A stretch of 64,000 nt of DNA, taken from NCBI RefSeq assembly GCF_048544455.1, contig NC_133532.1, positions 21,842,948 to 21,906,947 on the forward strand. The letters are read 5' to 3'. Position 1 is the stretch's first letter. Every line of letters begins with the position of its first letter. Positions 1-11,688 of the stretch are shown here, piece after piece. Under the pieces are notes generated by a model. The model did no database searches and was not told the DNA's origin. It saw only the letters and a list, made by a program, of their open reading frames with translations. This DNA is from Silene latifolia. Taxonomy: Eukaryota; Streptophyta; Magnoliopsida; Caryophyllales; Caryophyllaceae. A program made the position numbers and the translations under genes.

Positions 1-58
1 AGCACCATTCAAGATTTTTTGTGTTGCCGAGGGCGGCAACAGATTAGGTGGGGGAGAG
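1..58 (+). other. 3' end of LTR-retrotransposon internal region with polypurine tract
   Basis: A purine-rich tract (AGGTGGGGGAGAG, about 46-58) lies directly before a sequence starting TGTGACG. This is the usual arrangement of a polypurine tract followed by the 3' LTR. The upstream bases probably encode the end of a Pol reading frame, but too little is present to name the lineage. Confidence 0.5.
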
Positions 59-545
59 TGTGACGATCCGCACACTTGAACCCTTAGATTTATTTATGCT
101 TATGTAATTTCATTTCCCTTGTACATTTGTAGTAAGTATTTTCTTAGTAGTTTTAGAATAGGTTTCCATAAATAGGTATATCGCTATTCTGAACTAAACT
201 TGTAAAATCAATGTTTCCTGCTACCAGGATGTAAATATCAAATTTCCCTCTTTAGGGAATACTAGTGAATGAAAATCTACTTCCTACCTTGTGCCTTCGT
301 ATTGCTTGTCGTTGCTTTGTTGTGAACGACTCTTAGCCTTCACTTTACTAACAAGTTGTGTTTGTGGGATCGACACTAGGATCCCGACTCACACCCCGAG
401 ACCCGAGTATCGTGCTAGTGGGCGATCCCTCACTAGTACGAAGAGCCTTGTCGCTTGCATCTTGCCTTGAGACGGGCAAAGGTGCGCGCCACGGTCCGGC
501 AAAAGTAGCGGACCCTGACACTAGGCTTCCCTTTTATTGAACACA
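59..545 (+). mobile_element. Probable 3' LTR of a Ty3/Gypsy-like element
   Basis: The block starts TGTGACG right after a polypurine tract and ends near ...TTGAACACA. An alternative end at 577 (...CGTCACA) would give a 7-bp inverted match to the start. No partner LTR is in the window, so neither length nor target duplication can be checked. The short open frames inside it resemble no protein and are taken as chance. Confidence 0.45.
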
Positions 546-1012
546 AATTCTCATTAGTGACCCCACTACCCGTCACAAGCTTGTGACGTGTCGAATATAT
601 ACCATATTGACAAAATGGGGCAGGAAATGGAGCATGTGCGTCTGATGGTTTGTTAGTCATGTAGAATGAGTAGTAGGCTAATGTAGAGTATGTACTATAC
701 AATATTTTAATACGTAATGATTTGACAATGCATAAAAATCTATAAGCCATATTTTCCCTCTTTTCATCATACACTCATATCACATAAAATAAATTTTACA
801 ATTGTACCAGACACTTCTCCACCATTTCTTCATTGTTCTTCATTTTCATAATATTTTTCTATTTTTTCATTTTTCTTCACCATTTATTACATCCATTATC
901 TTTCTTTAATAATTTCATGTTATCATCTTAATATATCTCCATTGATATTCTATGTGACCATATTCAGATAAGTATGTGTCCACTATATATGAATTTGTAG
1001 TCATATATTCTA
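546..1012. other. Non-coding AT-rich interval with a perfect palindrome
   Basis: I see no gene. Positions 571-588 form the perfect 18-bp palindrome CGTCACAAGCTTGTGACG, which recurs at 19747-19764. The minus-strand open frame across this interval has repeat-like composition and no recognisable motif. Confidence 0.4.
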
Positions 1013-1101
1013 CTTCCTCCATATTTCTATGTTCTTCCCATTTCATTATAATACTACTCACATAATGAAGAAACGGGAAGAATATTAAAATGTGGAGGGA
1101 G
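1013..1101. mobile_element. Short Stowaway-like MITE
   Basis: An 89-bp unit has inverted ends (CTTCCTCCATATTT... and ...AAATGTGGAGGGAG) and is flanked by TA on both sides (1011-1012 and 1102-1103). TA duplication and CTCCCTCC-type ends are typical of Tc1/Mariner Stowaway MITEs. It has no coding capacity. Confidence 0.6.
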
Positions 1102-1356
1102 TAATAATGTTTATAGTTTTGTTCATTATGTCGCCCTATCAACCTACATACGTACTGGTTATTCCGAGTACCTACTTGGGCTCAAAAGTTTGTCTATGAA
1201 AACATCCCAATATAAGTGTAACCATGAAATATTTTTAAACATAACAGTGTGATGAGAGCAAGACAATATGACATCATTTTTAGATAATAAACTACCACTT
1301 TGTTGCAATAATAAATGTAAACAGAAAGTTATAAAATGGTCACTAAGTTACAATTA

Positions 1357-1805
1357 GACCTGGAAAAACGGGTCAATGGGTCGGGTTTGGGTAGGGCCAA
1401 TTCGGGTCGGGTCAGTTCGGGTTTCTCTTTGATTTCGGGTTAAATCGGGTCGAGACGGGTCATTTCGTGTTTCGGGTCTATTTCGGGTTTGTTGGTCGGG
1501 TCAGTTTCGGGTCGAACGGGTTGGGTTTTTTCGGGTCGGGTCATTTTCGGGTCAATGAATAATAGAGAAATAGTTATTTCAAGTCCTTTCGGTTCAATTA
1601 GAGTTATATTTGGTCGGGTCATTTTCGGGTTTGGTGGTTTCGGGTTGGGCCAGTACGGGTCAAGAAAGCTCGGGTCATGTTCGGTTCGGGTCGGGTCAAT
1701 TCGAGTTTTCGAGTCACATTCGGGTGATGTAGTTCGGGGCACTTCGGGTCTCGGGTTAGCTTTTTTGGGACGGGTGAATCGGGTCGGGTTGCTTTTGGCA
1801 GCCCT
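1357..1805. repeat. Degenerate TCGGGT/GGGTCGGGTC repeat unit
   Basis: About 450 bp are built of imperfect copies of (T)CGGGT interspersed with short spacers. It begins GACCTGG.. and ends ..GGCAGCCCT, roughly inverted, with AATTA on both outer sides (1352-1356 and 1806-1810). Long open frames on both strands (1440-1826 minus, 1489-1833 plus) are low-complexity products of the repeat. The same composition returns at 29247-29595, 43545-43760 and 44702-44800. Confidence 0.65.
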
Positions 1806-1810
1806 AATTA

Positions 1811-2640
1811 CAATACTTTTTACCAAATGTTAACATCAGTTTAATATGTTACCAATTTAAGGATTGTTATATTTTGCAAAAACATATAAACATAGAGTTG
1901 CATTATGCTAACATATTACACATTACAGCATGTGAAGTAAAGATTCAATATGTCACCATTTTAGGCTATTAATATGTTACCATTTCAGATCACTTACATT
2001 CAGCTACTAATGTAAATAACCATATGCATAATGGAAACATATTACACATTAGAACATTGTTCATAAACTGACTCAATATGCCTACAAATGTTTTCTATTT
2101 CTCAATACAAGTTACAGTCAGTATTAGGGAAACTTAATGCACATCTCATCATGTTTACAAAATTATTCAATATGCCAACATATATTATTATGTCAGATAA
2201 CCTCATTAGAATATACAAATGAAAACAATTATCCTTAAAATAATCACATATTATATTTTGCAACATATTTACCTATATTTTATTTATGTTACCATTTGAA
2301 GAGTATAAGTCATCATTTTTAGTCAACTAATATGTGATAGGGTCAATAGAGTACACTCAATTAAATATGGTCACAAACATTTAGGAAATAGAAACTTTTT
2401 TCAGTATGTTACATGTTTACTTAATTGATCAATATGTTACCATCTCTCAAGGACGGTAAAATCTTCAAAATTTGTTACAAGTACTTTAATAAATAAACAA
2501 GTGAAGTCGATATGGTGATATTATCTTCTGTTCTTAAATCAAAATTCCATAAAATCGAACAATTTTTAATGAAAAGTGAATTTACCGAAACTAAAATTAA
2601 ATGGAAAACTAAACTAAAAATGAAATGTGATTGATAGGAT
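1811..2640. repeat. AT-rich interval with scattered ATATGTTACCATTT-like motif
   Basis: I see no gene. Variants of (C/T)AATATGTTACCATTT recur at irregular spacing, for example near 1832, 1948, 1970, 2285 and 2430. This suggests a decayed minisatellite or decayed MITE remnants. Confidence 0.4.
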
Positions 2641-2841
2641 GATGTTGAAGATAAAGGTAGTGATGATGGAGATGTTATATGGAGATGAAATTTTTCTAGA
2701 TCGTTGTTAGGTTGTAATGGAAAAGATGAAGATGGGAGTGTGAGTTTATGTTTATGTCAACTAATATGTGTAAGTTGCATGTTTGATGAAGATCGTTGTT
2801 GTTGAAGATGAAGATGAAGATCTTGATATTGAAGATGAAGA
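2641..2841 (+). repeat. GATGAA/GAAGAT microsatellite-like tract
   Basis: The tract is rich in GATGAAGAT and GATGGAGAT units and ends at the insertion point of the tandem Copia element. The last five bases (2837-2841, GAAGA) are the left copy of its target-site duplication. Confidence 0.6.
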
Positions 2842-3830
2842 TGTTGGGGTTGGTGTCCTTTACAGTTAGTGCAAGGACTTATAAATCTCTAAAAGGATTA
2901 AAGGGTATACTTTTGTATCATAATCAGTTGGTCCACGTTTATCAATAACGGTTGGCTTGCTAGATAAGTTTGACGTTATTGTCATACAGATGGCGGTGAT
3001 CAACTGGTCCCTAAAAGTCACACCTATAGGATACGTTTGAGAGATGTGACGGTATGAAAATACAGTCATGTAGATGCAAATTTGACTAACTTGATTAGTC
3101 CGAGTTATTTGACTAATAATTAGTCAAAATGTGATGTTGAGATATTTTATTTAATACGGATTAAATAATAATGGCTAAGGTGAATTAAGCAGTTAATTCG
3201 TAAATTGAATATAAGCGTTTTATATTTAATTAAATGTATATTGAATATAATTATACAATATTGTCTTTGTCGGACATGTATTAATAATTCAACTAATCCG
3301 TGTTATTAGTTGATGCTTTAATAACCGATAACCGATGACAGTTTATAATGAAACCGCGTCATATACATTTAGTAATTTCGATTCGGACCACGAGTTTAAA
3401 TGAAGAGGAAATGGAAAAGCCCATTTCTCCTCTCCTCACTCGGTTTGGCCGAAATTAGGAGAACAAAAGGAGAGCCTCTCCTCTTGGTTAACCTAATCAT
3501 TATCATTTGCAAAAGAAATTAGGGTTTTGAGAAATATTTCTCTCAAAACTTTAGATCTCACATCTAAACAAAACTCACAAAATAATCCTCTCAATATTGC
3601 AAGGCAATTAGAGGATTCATTCTAGCACAAGGGCATTTCTCGGACGATCTTGGGTGCATCATTTAGGAGGAGATCTACTTTGATCTCTCATTGCCAATTT
3701 GCACTAGGACCGAAGGTTATTTCTTAATCTTTATCGTTTCATTGTTGTTTTCGTTTATGACAATAAATTGCATATAAAATTTGCGTTATAATCCTATAAT
3801 TAAAGGGTTTTATACGGATATTACCCTACA
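2842..3830 (+). repeat. Copia LTR 1 (left outer)
   Basis: It starts TGTTGGGG and ends ..TTACCCTACA, and is followed directly by the primer-binding site. It matches the other two LTRs almost base for base, implying a young insertion. Confidence 0.9.
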
Positions 3831-3844
3831 AGTGGTATCAGAGC
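3831..3844 (+). other. Primer-binding site, tRNA-iMet type (copy A)
   Basis: AGTGGTATCAGAGC follows the LTR end. TGGTATCAGAGC is the standard plant Copia site complementary to the 3' end of initiator methionine tRNA, where minus-strand DNA synthesis starts. Confidence 0.9.
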
Positions 3845-5783
3845 GAGGCCACGTAAATTTTTCTATGTGATTTTCATCAAACGAAATGGATCGATAATTT
3901 TTTTGATGTATAAAATCCACACGGCTGGAATTTTTTTTGCACGGTTGTTTTTTCTTTTTGAAAACCGTGTCATGTTTTACACGGCTGAATTTCTTGATTT
4001 CCGTGCCTTTTGTTTTCAATTTGATCTTTGCATATTATTTTGTAATCGATATTCATTGTAATATGTTAAAGATCTATCAATTGCAATTTCATTTCTATAC
4101 GGATTAGGTGATATCGCAATTGGTTTTTTTTTCAAACCGTGTGGCTGTTTAGGTCTCGACATTTTTATATGTCTCGGCCTGTTTTGTGCTTTGGGAACCG
4201 TGTACAGTTTACACGGTTGCTTTGTTAACATTTTGTTCTTTTTGTTCTTTGCGTATTGTTATTTTAATCGATAATTATAACAATATGTGAAGATCGTATC
4301 AATTGTAGTTTTGTTTTACATACGGATTATGTTCGTTTTACAATTGGTTTTAACAAATCGATTTGGTTTGGTTTAATGAGGCTCTCGGTTTTGAGCTGAT
4401 TGTTTTTTTTTTTTTTGGGCTGTTTTGAGCTCTCGGCATTTAGCATCAAAATAAAAAAAAAAAAATTTTTTTGGTATTGTTCACGTCCGGTAAGAAGAAG
4501 AAAAAAAAAATTGTTTTTTTTTTTTCGCCATTTTTGCATAATACGGATTTATGCATTCGCTTGATAGTGAAACGGTTCACCCACGAACAATTTAGTTACT
4601 TTAAAACGATTTAAAGTAACGGATTATCATGAATTAAAATTAAGTTGATGAAGCGGTTTTGTCACATAATTTTAATTGTTAAAAGGTGGTTTGGATAATT
4701 TAACATAATTACGGAATTATGTCACGAATAAATTTAATTTAGTTGATGCATTTTATTTATCGTTTTTGATTGTTTTGAATGCTTTTAATTACGTATTTAT
4801 TTATTTTTGCAAACGGTTGTAACTTAGTGTGGCCTTAGTAGAACGTGTTACCGTAATGATGGAACACGGTCTTGGTTGTATTTTGAGATCTCGTATCTCC
4901 CTTTTTATTTCTTTTAATTACAGTTTTTATTTAGAATGTAAATAGGTTTATATTTTGTAAATTTTAATTGTAATTTTGAGAAGACTAAAGAAGGAGATCG
5001 GATGCTCACTCATTGCATGGACAAAGATGGAACATCAAGACAAGCTTTTCGGGTCCAACGGTGGATTCCAAAGTTGTATTATGTTCTGTTTACTAGGATA
5101 GGCCACACTAGGATTTTTATTTACGTATTGCATTCATTTATTTATTTTATCGTATCGATAGATTGCATCATATTCCGCCTAAAAACCAAACCACCTAATT
5201 ATTGCATGAAAACTGACTCATGTAGAGGTCACGCGTTAGTTTTCTATGACATTCATATGTCACACGATTTAAGCCATCATTTAAATTAATTCATTCACGC
5301 AGTTGCTAGTTATTCGTTCACTTAAAATGAATTTAAACTTAGTTGATGGGATCTTCCTCGTATAAACGAAAATTGAGAACGGTCTTTATAGGTCAAACTC
5401 CAATAAATCCCTTCTTCGTCGGTAGGCATAATATGACCCCTTCTACGTCGGGTAAGTTGGAACCGATTGACCTATTTTATCTCAACACTATGGTCACTCG
5501 TACGATCCTGTGATTATGGTGGACTATAGATAGGATTTACGGAAATCTATCGACCAAGAGTTCTTACGAAAGAATTAGCTAAACAGTTGGCTTATCAATT
5601 TACGGAAATTGAGTCTTGGGATCACTTGTATTATTCTTGAGGGAGATCAATTATGCAAGTGCTTTGAGTCTACACGATTAAAATGAATTTTTAATAGACT
5701 TAAATCACCTCGATGAGTTGCTTATTTCGTTTTTGTTTTTCTTTTTCAATGTAGAACACGCATTTTAAACTGCTAATAACTTA
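3845..5783 (+). other. Copia leader between primer site and gag (copy A)
   Basis: The untranslated leader is about 1.9 kb, long for Copia. Near its 5' end it has inverted CCGTGTA/TACACGG motifs (a stem at 4196-4204 with 4210-4218 and a weaker one near 3961-3984). T- and A-rich homopolymers follow at about 4400-4520, then direct repeats such as TTACGGAAAT at 5530-5610. Small open frames here are not conserved between copies and are taken as chance. Confidence 0.6.
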
Positions 5784-6933
5784 ATGGCTGGCATCCTCGA
5801 TGACCCAATGCCAAGTGCCACATTGGACCGTGAGTCCTGGCTTCGGATCTTCATGAATCAGATGAATCGGTCTACTAGATCGAAGAATGATGGATCAAAC
5901 TTCGCGGATCGGGAGGCGGCATTACGGAATGCTGCCCGCTGGCGACGGGAAGCTCAAGTATCTAACTGAGCCCCTCCCGCCAGCCCCAGGTCCCACGGCT
6001 CGAGTTAACGAGGTCTCCACGTATAGCGACTTTGTCATGGAAGCGGGTGCGATTAAAAACGTACTCATTTTTGCAATGGAATCCAATTTGCAGAAACGCT
6101 TCATAGCCCAAGGTGCAAACAAGATCTTCACCACGCTCACTAAGGAATTCTCGAAAGCACCGAGAATCGTGACCTATGAGCATACCACTCGCTTCTTTGA
6201 TGCGAGACTCCAGAAGAGCCAACCGGTTAGCCCACACATTCTCAGCATGATTGAGAATGTCGAGAAACTGGAGACGCTTGATTGTAAAATCAGCGAGAAC
6301 ATCGTGATTGACCGCATGCTTCATTCACTCCACGATGGTTTTGCGCTCTTTAGAGCGAATTACTATATGAATGATTTGAAGAAAAGTCCCCATGAACTGC
6401 ACTCCCTTCTCGTACAGACCGAGAAGGATATGAAGTTCAGTGGGAGCTTGAAACAGGATGTTCTCGTTGTGACAAACAAGGGAAAGGGTAAGGGCAAAGC
6501 TCAGGCAAACCTAGCAGTAGGTAAACCGAAGTTCAAGAAGTCGGGTCCAGGTAAGAGTGGGCCTGGTGAGTCGAGCACCTCATCAGGCGCGACAAAGAGC
6601 AAGAATGAAAACATGGAATGCCATCATTGCCACAAGACTGGGCATTGGAGGCGTACATGTCCTGTTTATCATGAGGACTTAAAGGCAGGTCGCGTTAAAC
6701 CTGTTGGTATGTCTTCATCCTCTTCTACTTTTATTCATATGATTGAGATTAACCATGCAAGTTACGGAACTTGGGTACTTGATACTGGTTGTGGTTCTCA
6801 TCTGTGTAATCATGTGCAGGGGCTCCGAAACATCGAACCCCTCGTAAAGGGTGAGGTGGACTGCGTGTCGGGAATGGAGCACGAGTGGTCATTTGCCGTC
6901 TCAAGGGGAACATATGTGATCCAGACTTCCTAG
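5784..6933 (+). pseudogene. Copia gag-protease region, copy A (frameshifted)
   Basis: Gag begins at the ATG at 5784. The first frame ends at 5969, and the rest of Gag is read in another frame from 5887 to 6933, so there is a break near 5930-5950. Visible parts are a helical Gag core (about 6000-6450), a basic KGKGKGKA stretch, a CCHC zinc knuckle (CHHCHKTGHWRRTC, near 6618-6660) for RNA packaging, and the start of the aspartic protease with its DTG triad (WVLDTGCGSH, near 6772-6801). The break coincides with a run of CTG/CAG-type bases where copy B also differs. Copia elements normally make Gag and Pol from one continuous frame, so this copy as assembled could not. Confidence 0.85.
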
Positions 6934-9821
6934 CGGATTTGAGTTATTTTTATATAAGCGCTATTATGTACCAGTCTTTGAAAAACATTATTTCGGTTTA
7001 CGCACTTGACAAACTTGGTTTTTCATTTGTAATAGAGAATAATACTTGCATTTTCTCTTTACACGATATGATTTATGGCAAGGCAGTCTCCATGAACGGA
7101 ATTTATGTTTTAGATCAGACCACCGAAATATTACACGTAATGAATAAAAATTTAAAGGTTGGTGACAAAGATCAAACGTATCTATGGCACTGCCGTATGG
7201 GACACATTAATGAGAAACGCGTAAAACAGCTCATAAAGAATGGAGCTATCTCGGCCTTTGATTTTCAATCATTTGGCACGTGTGAATCATGTCTCATCGG
7301 TAAAATGACTCGAATTTCCTTCAAAGGTGTTGGAATGCGCGCTGCTGACCTATTAGGACTCATACACACGAATGTATGTGGACCTATGTCAATCACCGCA
7401 CGAGAAGGCTATAGGTATTTCATCACTTTCACGGACGATTTAAGTAGATATGGCTATGTCTACTTAATGAAGCATAAAAGTGAATCCTTTGAGAAATTCA
7501 AAGAATACCAGAATAGGGTACAAAACCTATTGGGTAGAAAGATTAAAACACTACGTTTAGATCGTGGTGGCGAGTATCTTTATCACGAGTTTGATCAACA
7601 CCTAAAGGACTGTGGGATTGCCCTACAGTTAACTCCACCCGGAACACCTCAATTGAATGGTGTGTCCGAACGGAGAAATCGAACACTACTTGATATGGTT
7701 CGATCCATGATGAGTCACACCGTGTTGCCTGACTCATTGTGGGGTTATGCTCTTTGTCACCGCTCTAATACTTAACCAAGTCCGTCTAAAGTCTGTTGAC
7801 AAGACTCCATATGAACTATGGAAGGGAACGGTCCCTAACTTGTCCTTTATACGGGTTTGGGGCTGCGAGGCTTATGTCAAGTGGAGACACGAGGATAAGC
7901 TCGGCCCGCGATCGGTCAAGACATACTTTATAGGTTACCCTAAAGGAACACTTGGTCATTACTTCTATTCGCCAACCGAACAACGTGTTTTTGTTGCGGC
8001 TAGTGCGACATTCTTAGAGAAGGAATTTCTCGAGAATGCAAAGAGTGATAGAACCTTCGACATGTCGGAGATTCCAGAACCAAATACCGAGCAACCATTG
8101 GAGGAACCAATTCCTTCAATCCCATTTGCGATGAATATTCTGAGGAACCTAGGAGGTCGGGAAGAGTCTCTATTCCTCCAGACAGATACATTGGTATGGT
8201 CGAGGAACATGACATAGATGACGTTCTACTCTTAACGAGTAGTGAACCCGCAACCTATAAAGGTGCCATGACTAGTTCTGACTCAAAGCTATGGCTTGAG
8301 GCCATGCAATCCGAGATGGACTCTATGTATGAGAACAACGTATGGGATCTTGTTGACTTACTCGGTTAAGGTTCGTCCCCTTCAATGCAAATGGCTTTAC
8401 AAGATAAAGCATTCCGTGGAAGGTCAACAAGATATCTATAAAGCACGACTAGTTGCTAAAGGTTTCACCCAAGTGCCAGGTTTGCACTACGATGAAATTT
8501 TCGCACCCGTAGTCATCTTTGCGTTCCATTCGGATTATCTTAGCGATTGCCCCTTTTCATGACTATGAAATTTGGCAAATGGATGTGAAAACCGCCTTCT
8601 TAAACGGTTTTTTGAAGGAAGAGTTGTACATGGTACAACCCGAAGGTTTCATCGATCCGAACATCCTAAGAAAGTGTGCAAGCTTAAGCGTTCCATTTAT
8701 GGACTTAAGCAAGCATCTCGGAGTTGGAATCATCGCTTCGACCAAGTGATTAAAGAAAATGGATTTACTCGATCGGTCGAGGAACCATGTCTTTATATCA
8801 AGTCGAGTGGGAGCAAGATTGTCTTCCTAATATTGTATGTCGATGACATACTCCTGATTGGGAATGACATACCTCTCTTAACTTCGGTGAAAGTATGGTT
8901 GAAAAACCATTTCCGGATGAAAGATCTGGGAGAGGCACAAAGAATTCTAGGCATCCGTATCTATCGAGATAGATCACGACGGATGTTATCTCTCGATCGG
9001 GGAGTCTTACATAGACAAAGTCCTAGAGAGATTCAGCATGACTAACTCCAAGAAGGGGTTTCTTCCTATGGCTCCGGGGGTGCATTTGAGCAAGTCTCGG
9101 GCACCGAGAGACAGGAAGAGAAAGAACGCATGACACGGATTCCTTATGCCTCGGCTATAGGATCAATCATGTATGCCATGATATGCACACGTCCGGACGT
9201 GGCATATGCATTGAGTATGACAAGTCGATTCCAACAGCATCCAGGTGAATCACATTGGATGGCTGTCAAGAACATTCTTAAGTACCTACGGAGGACTAAA
9301 GATTGGGCATTGACTTATGGAGGCGATCAAAAGCTATGCGCAACCGATTCTGTGAGATGCTAGCTTCCAAACGGATCGTGATGACTCGAAATCTCGGTCT
9401 GGATTCGTTTTTACTCTTAATGGCGCTGCAGATCACTGGAAGAGTTCCAAACAAAGTGTTACAAAGCAGATTCTACGATCGAGTCCGAGTACTATGCCGC
9501 GTGCGAAGGCGCAAAGGAAGCGATATGGATGCGTCAATTCTTACAAGGACTATCGTGCCTAGTTCGAATGACCCGATCACCATCTATTGCGACAATAGAG
9601 GTGCCATCTTCCAAGCTAAGGAGCCAAAGTCTAGCAACAAGTCTAGACATGTACAACGGAAAGCTCATCTAATCCGAGATTACGTGGAGCAAAAGGAAGT
9701 AGTGATAGAAAAGATTGCTACAGATGATAACATAGCAGATCCTCTCACTAAACCATTACGACAAGATAAGCATGAAGGGCATGTTAATTCCATGGGAATT
9801 AAACGTGTTCCTAAGTTGTAG
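6885..9821 (+). pseudogene. Copia pol, copy A: integrase, RT, RNase H (many frameshifts)
   Basis: The region encodes, in order, the GAG-pre-integrase HHCC zinc finger (HCRMGHIN...CESC, about 7187-7300), the integrase core with its D, D and E residues (about 7360-7700), the integrase C-terminal part, RT with YVDDILLIGN (about 8838-8867), and RNase H ending at the stop at 9821. At least six frame changes interrupt it, near 7760, 8130-8150, 8360, 8515, 8690, 9000-9110 and 9350-9540. Most fall where copy B has a CAG or CTG. As assembled it cannot yield a functional polyprotein, though the protein signal is almost complete. Confidence 0.85.
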
Positions 9822-10687
9822 TACTCGTTTATGGATTAGATTCATCCTCTTTTGTACTCTATACGACATCATCGTTTTGATATTTTATATATTTTGTTTT
9901 GTTTTTCATGTGGATTTGTACGGCAAATTTTGAACACCACAAAGTGAACTGAACGAACATTATATTTTTGGTCCTTAATTGCCCACGTGAGCTGATAACT
10001 CAAGGTAATTATTTTGTGACGTTGGTTGATGGTGGGTTCAACGAGCCATAAGTCAACAGGTTGACTGACCAATCACAGAAGCGTGTTATACGGTTATCAC
10101 GTAGGACACAATTGTGACATCAACGTGGAGTCCTAAATGTTTTATAACATTCGGTGCCCGGTCGTGGATAGGACCTCCATGGTGATCCTAAGAGTCGATT
10201 CTTTTGATTATCGATTGTCTCTTGAGATTAAGGCAGATTTTGGGCGACTTTGGTTTCTTTCTCACGGTCATCCGTAACAGGGGGCCAAGTAGATTGTTTT
10301 CGGGTCATTTCATCTTTGTGCTTAGGTCGGAAGGAGTTCGAGTTGAAGGAAATATTCAGCCTTTATCAGGTACTCGATATTTCTCAGGGCCACTCGAGGA
10401 GCTGTAACTGAAATGCATGGCCATGCTCGAATACGAATTCGTTTTATCAGTTAAGTTACTCTCTAGTCGGGGAAACCACTCTAGATACAGATCGATTGTA
10501 AAATACGACCTTTGCGGATCCGGATCTGCAAATTGTTTTACATTGAGTGGAAGAAATTTTAAATGAATATGAGAATCGGTTATCGCACATACACTTGTAC
10601 GGACAAGTGGGAGTTTGTTGGAGTTGTGTCCTCCAGTTAGTGCGGATAACGTCATTGCACATACACTTGTACGGACAAGTGGGAGCT
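9822..10687 (+). other. Copia 3' untranslated region with doubled polypurine tract (copy A)
   Basis: About 0.87 kb of non-coding DNA lies between the pol stop and LTR 2. A 72-bp unit starting GCACATACACTTG occurs twice (from 10585 and from 10657). Each copy has GGACAAGTGGGAG followed by TTGTTGG, that is, a polypurine tract plus an LTR-start-like sequence. Only the second abuts the real LTR. Confidence 0.75.
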
Positions 10688-11674
10688 TGTTGGGCTGGTG
10701 TCCTTTACAGTTAGTGCAAGGACTTATAAATCTCTAAAAGGATCAAAGGGTATACTTTTGTATCATAATCAGTTGGTCCACGTTTATCAATAACGGTTGG
10801 CTTGCTAGATAAGTTTGACGTTATTGTCATACAGATGGCGGTGATCAACTGGTCCCTAAAAGTCACACCTATAGGATACGTTTGAGAGATGTGACGGTAT
10901 GAAAATACAGTCATGTAGATGCCAAATTTGACTAACCAGTTAGTCCGAGTTATTTGACTAATAATTAGTCAAAATGTGATGTTGAGATATTTTATTTAAT
11001 ACGGATTAAATAATAATGGCTAAGGTGAATTAAGCGATTAATTCGTAAAATTGAATATAAGCGTTTTATATTTAATTAAATGTATATTGAATATAATTAT
11101 ACAATATTGTCTTTGTCGGACATGTATTAATAATTCAACTAATCCGTGTTATTAGTTGATGCTTTAATAACCGATAACCGATGTGATTTATAATGAAACG
11201 CGTCATATACATTTAGTAATTTCGATTCGGACCACGAGTTTAAATGAAGAGGAAATGGAAAAGCCCATTTCTCCTCTCCTCACTCGGTTTGGCCGAAATT
11301 AGGAGAACAAAAGGAGAGCCTCTCCTCTTGGTTAACCTAATCATTATCATTTGCAAAAGAAATTAGGGTTTTGAGAAATATTTCTCTCAAAACTTTAGAT
11401 CTCACATCTAAACAAAACTCACAAAATAATCCTCTCAATATTGCAAGGCAATTAGAGGATTCATTCTAGCACAAGGGCATTTCTCGGACGATCTTGGGTG
11501 CATCATTTAGGAGGAGATCTACTTTGATCTCTCATTGCCAATTTGCACTAGGACCGAAGGTTATTTCTTAATCTTTATCGTTTCATTGTTGTTTTCGTTT
11601 ATGACAATAAATTGCATATAAAATTTGCGTTATAATCCTATAATTAAAGGGTTTTATACGGATATTACCCTACA
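10688..11674 (+). repeat. Copia LTR 2 (middle, shared)
   Basis: It starts TGTTGGGC after the polypurine tract and ends ..ACCCTACA before the second primer-binding site (11675-11688). It acts formally as 3' LTR of copy A and 5' LTR of copy B. No target duplication flanks it. Confidence 0.9.
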
Positions 11675-11688
11675 AGTGGTATCAGAGC
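11675..11688 (+). other. Primer-binding site, tRNA-iMet type (copy B)
   Basis: AGTGGTATCAGAGC again follows the LTR, identical to copy A. Confidence 0.9.

Noticed and set aside
358..774. Open frames within and after the first LTR
   Set aside because: No motif, and they overlap the LTR and its flank on both strands.
1440..1833. Two overlapping open frames on opposite strands (128 and 114 codons)
   Set aside because: Both are translations of the degenerate TCGGGT repeat; composition is simple and matches no protein family.
3810..4539. Small open frames in the Copia leader, repeated in the second copy
   Set aside because: They recur only because the leader is duplicated; they cross poly-T and poly-A runs and show no protein features.
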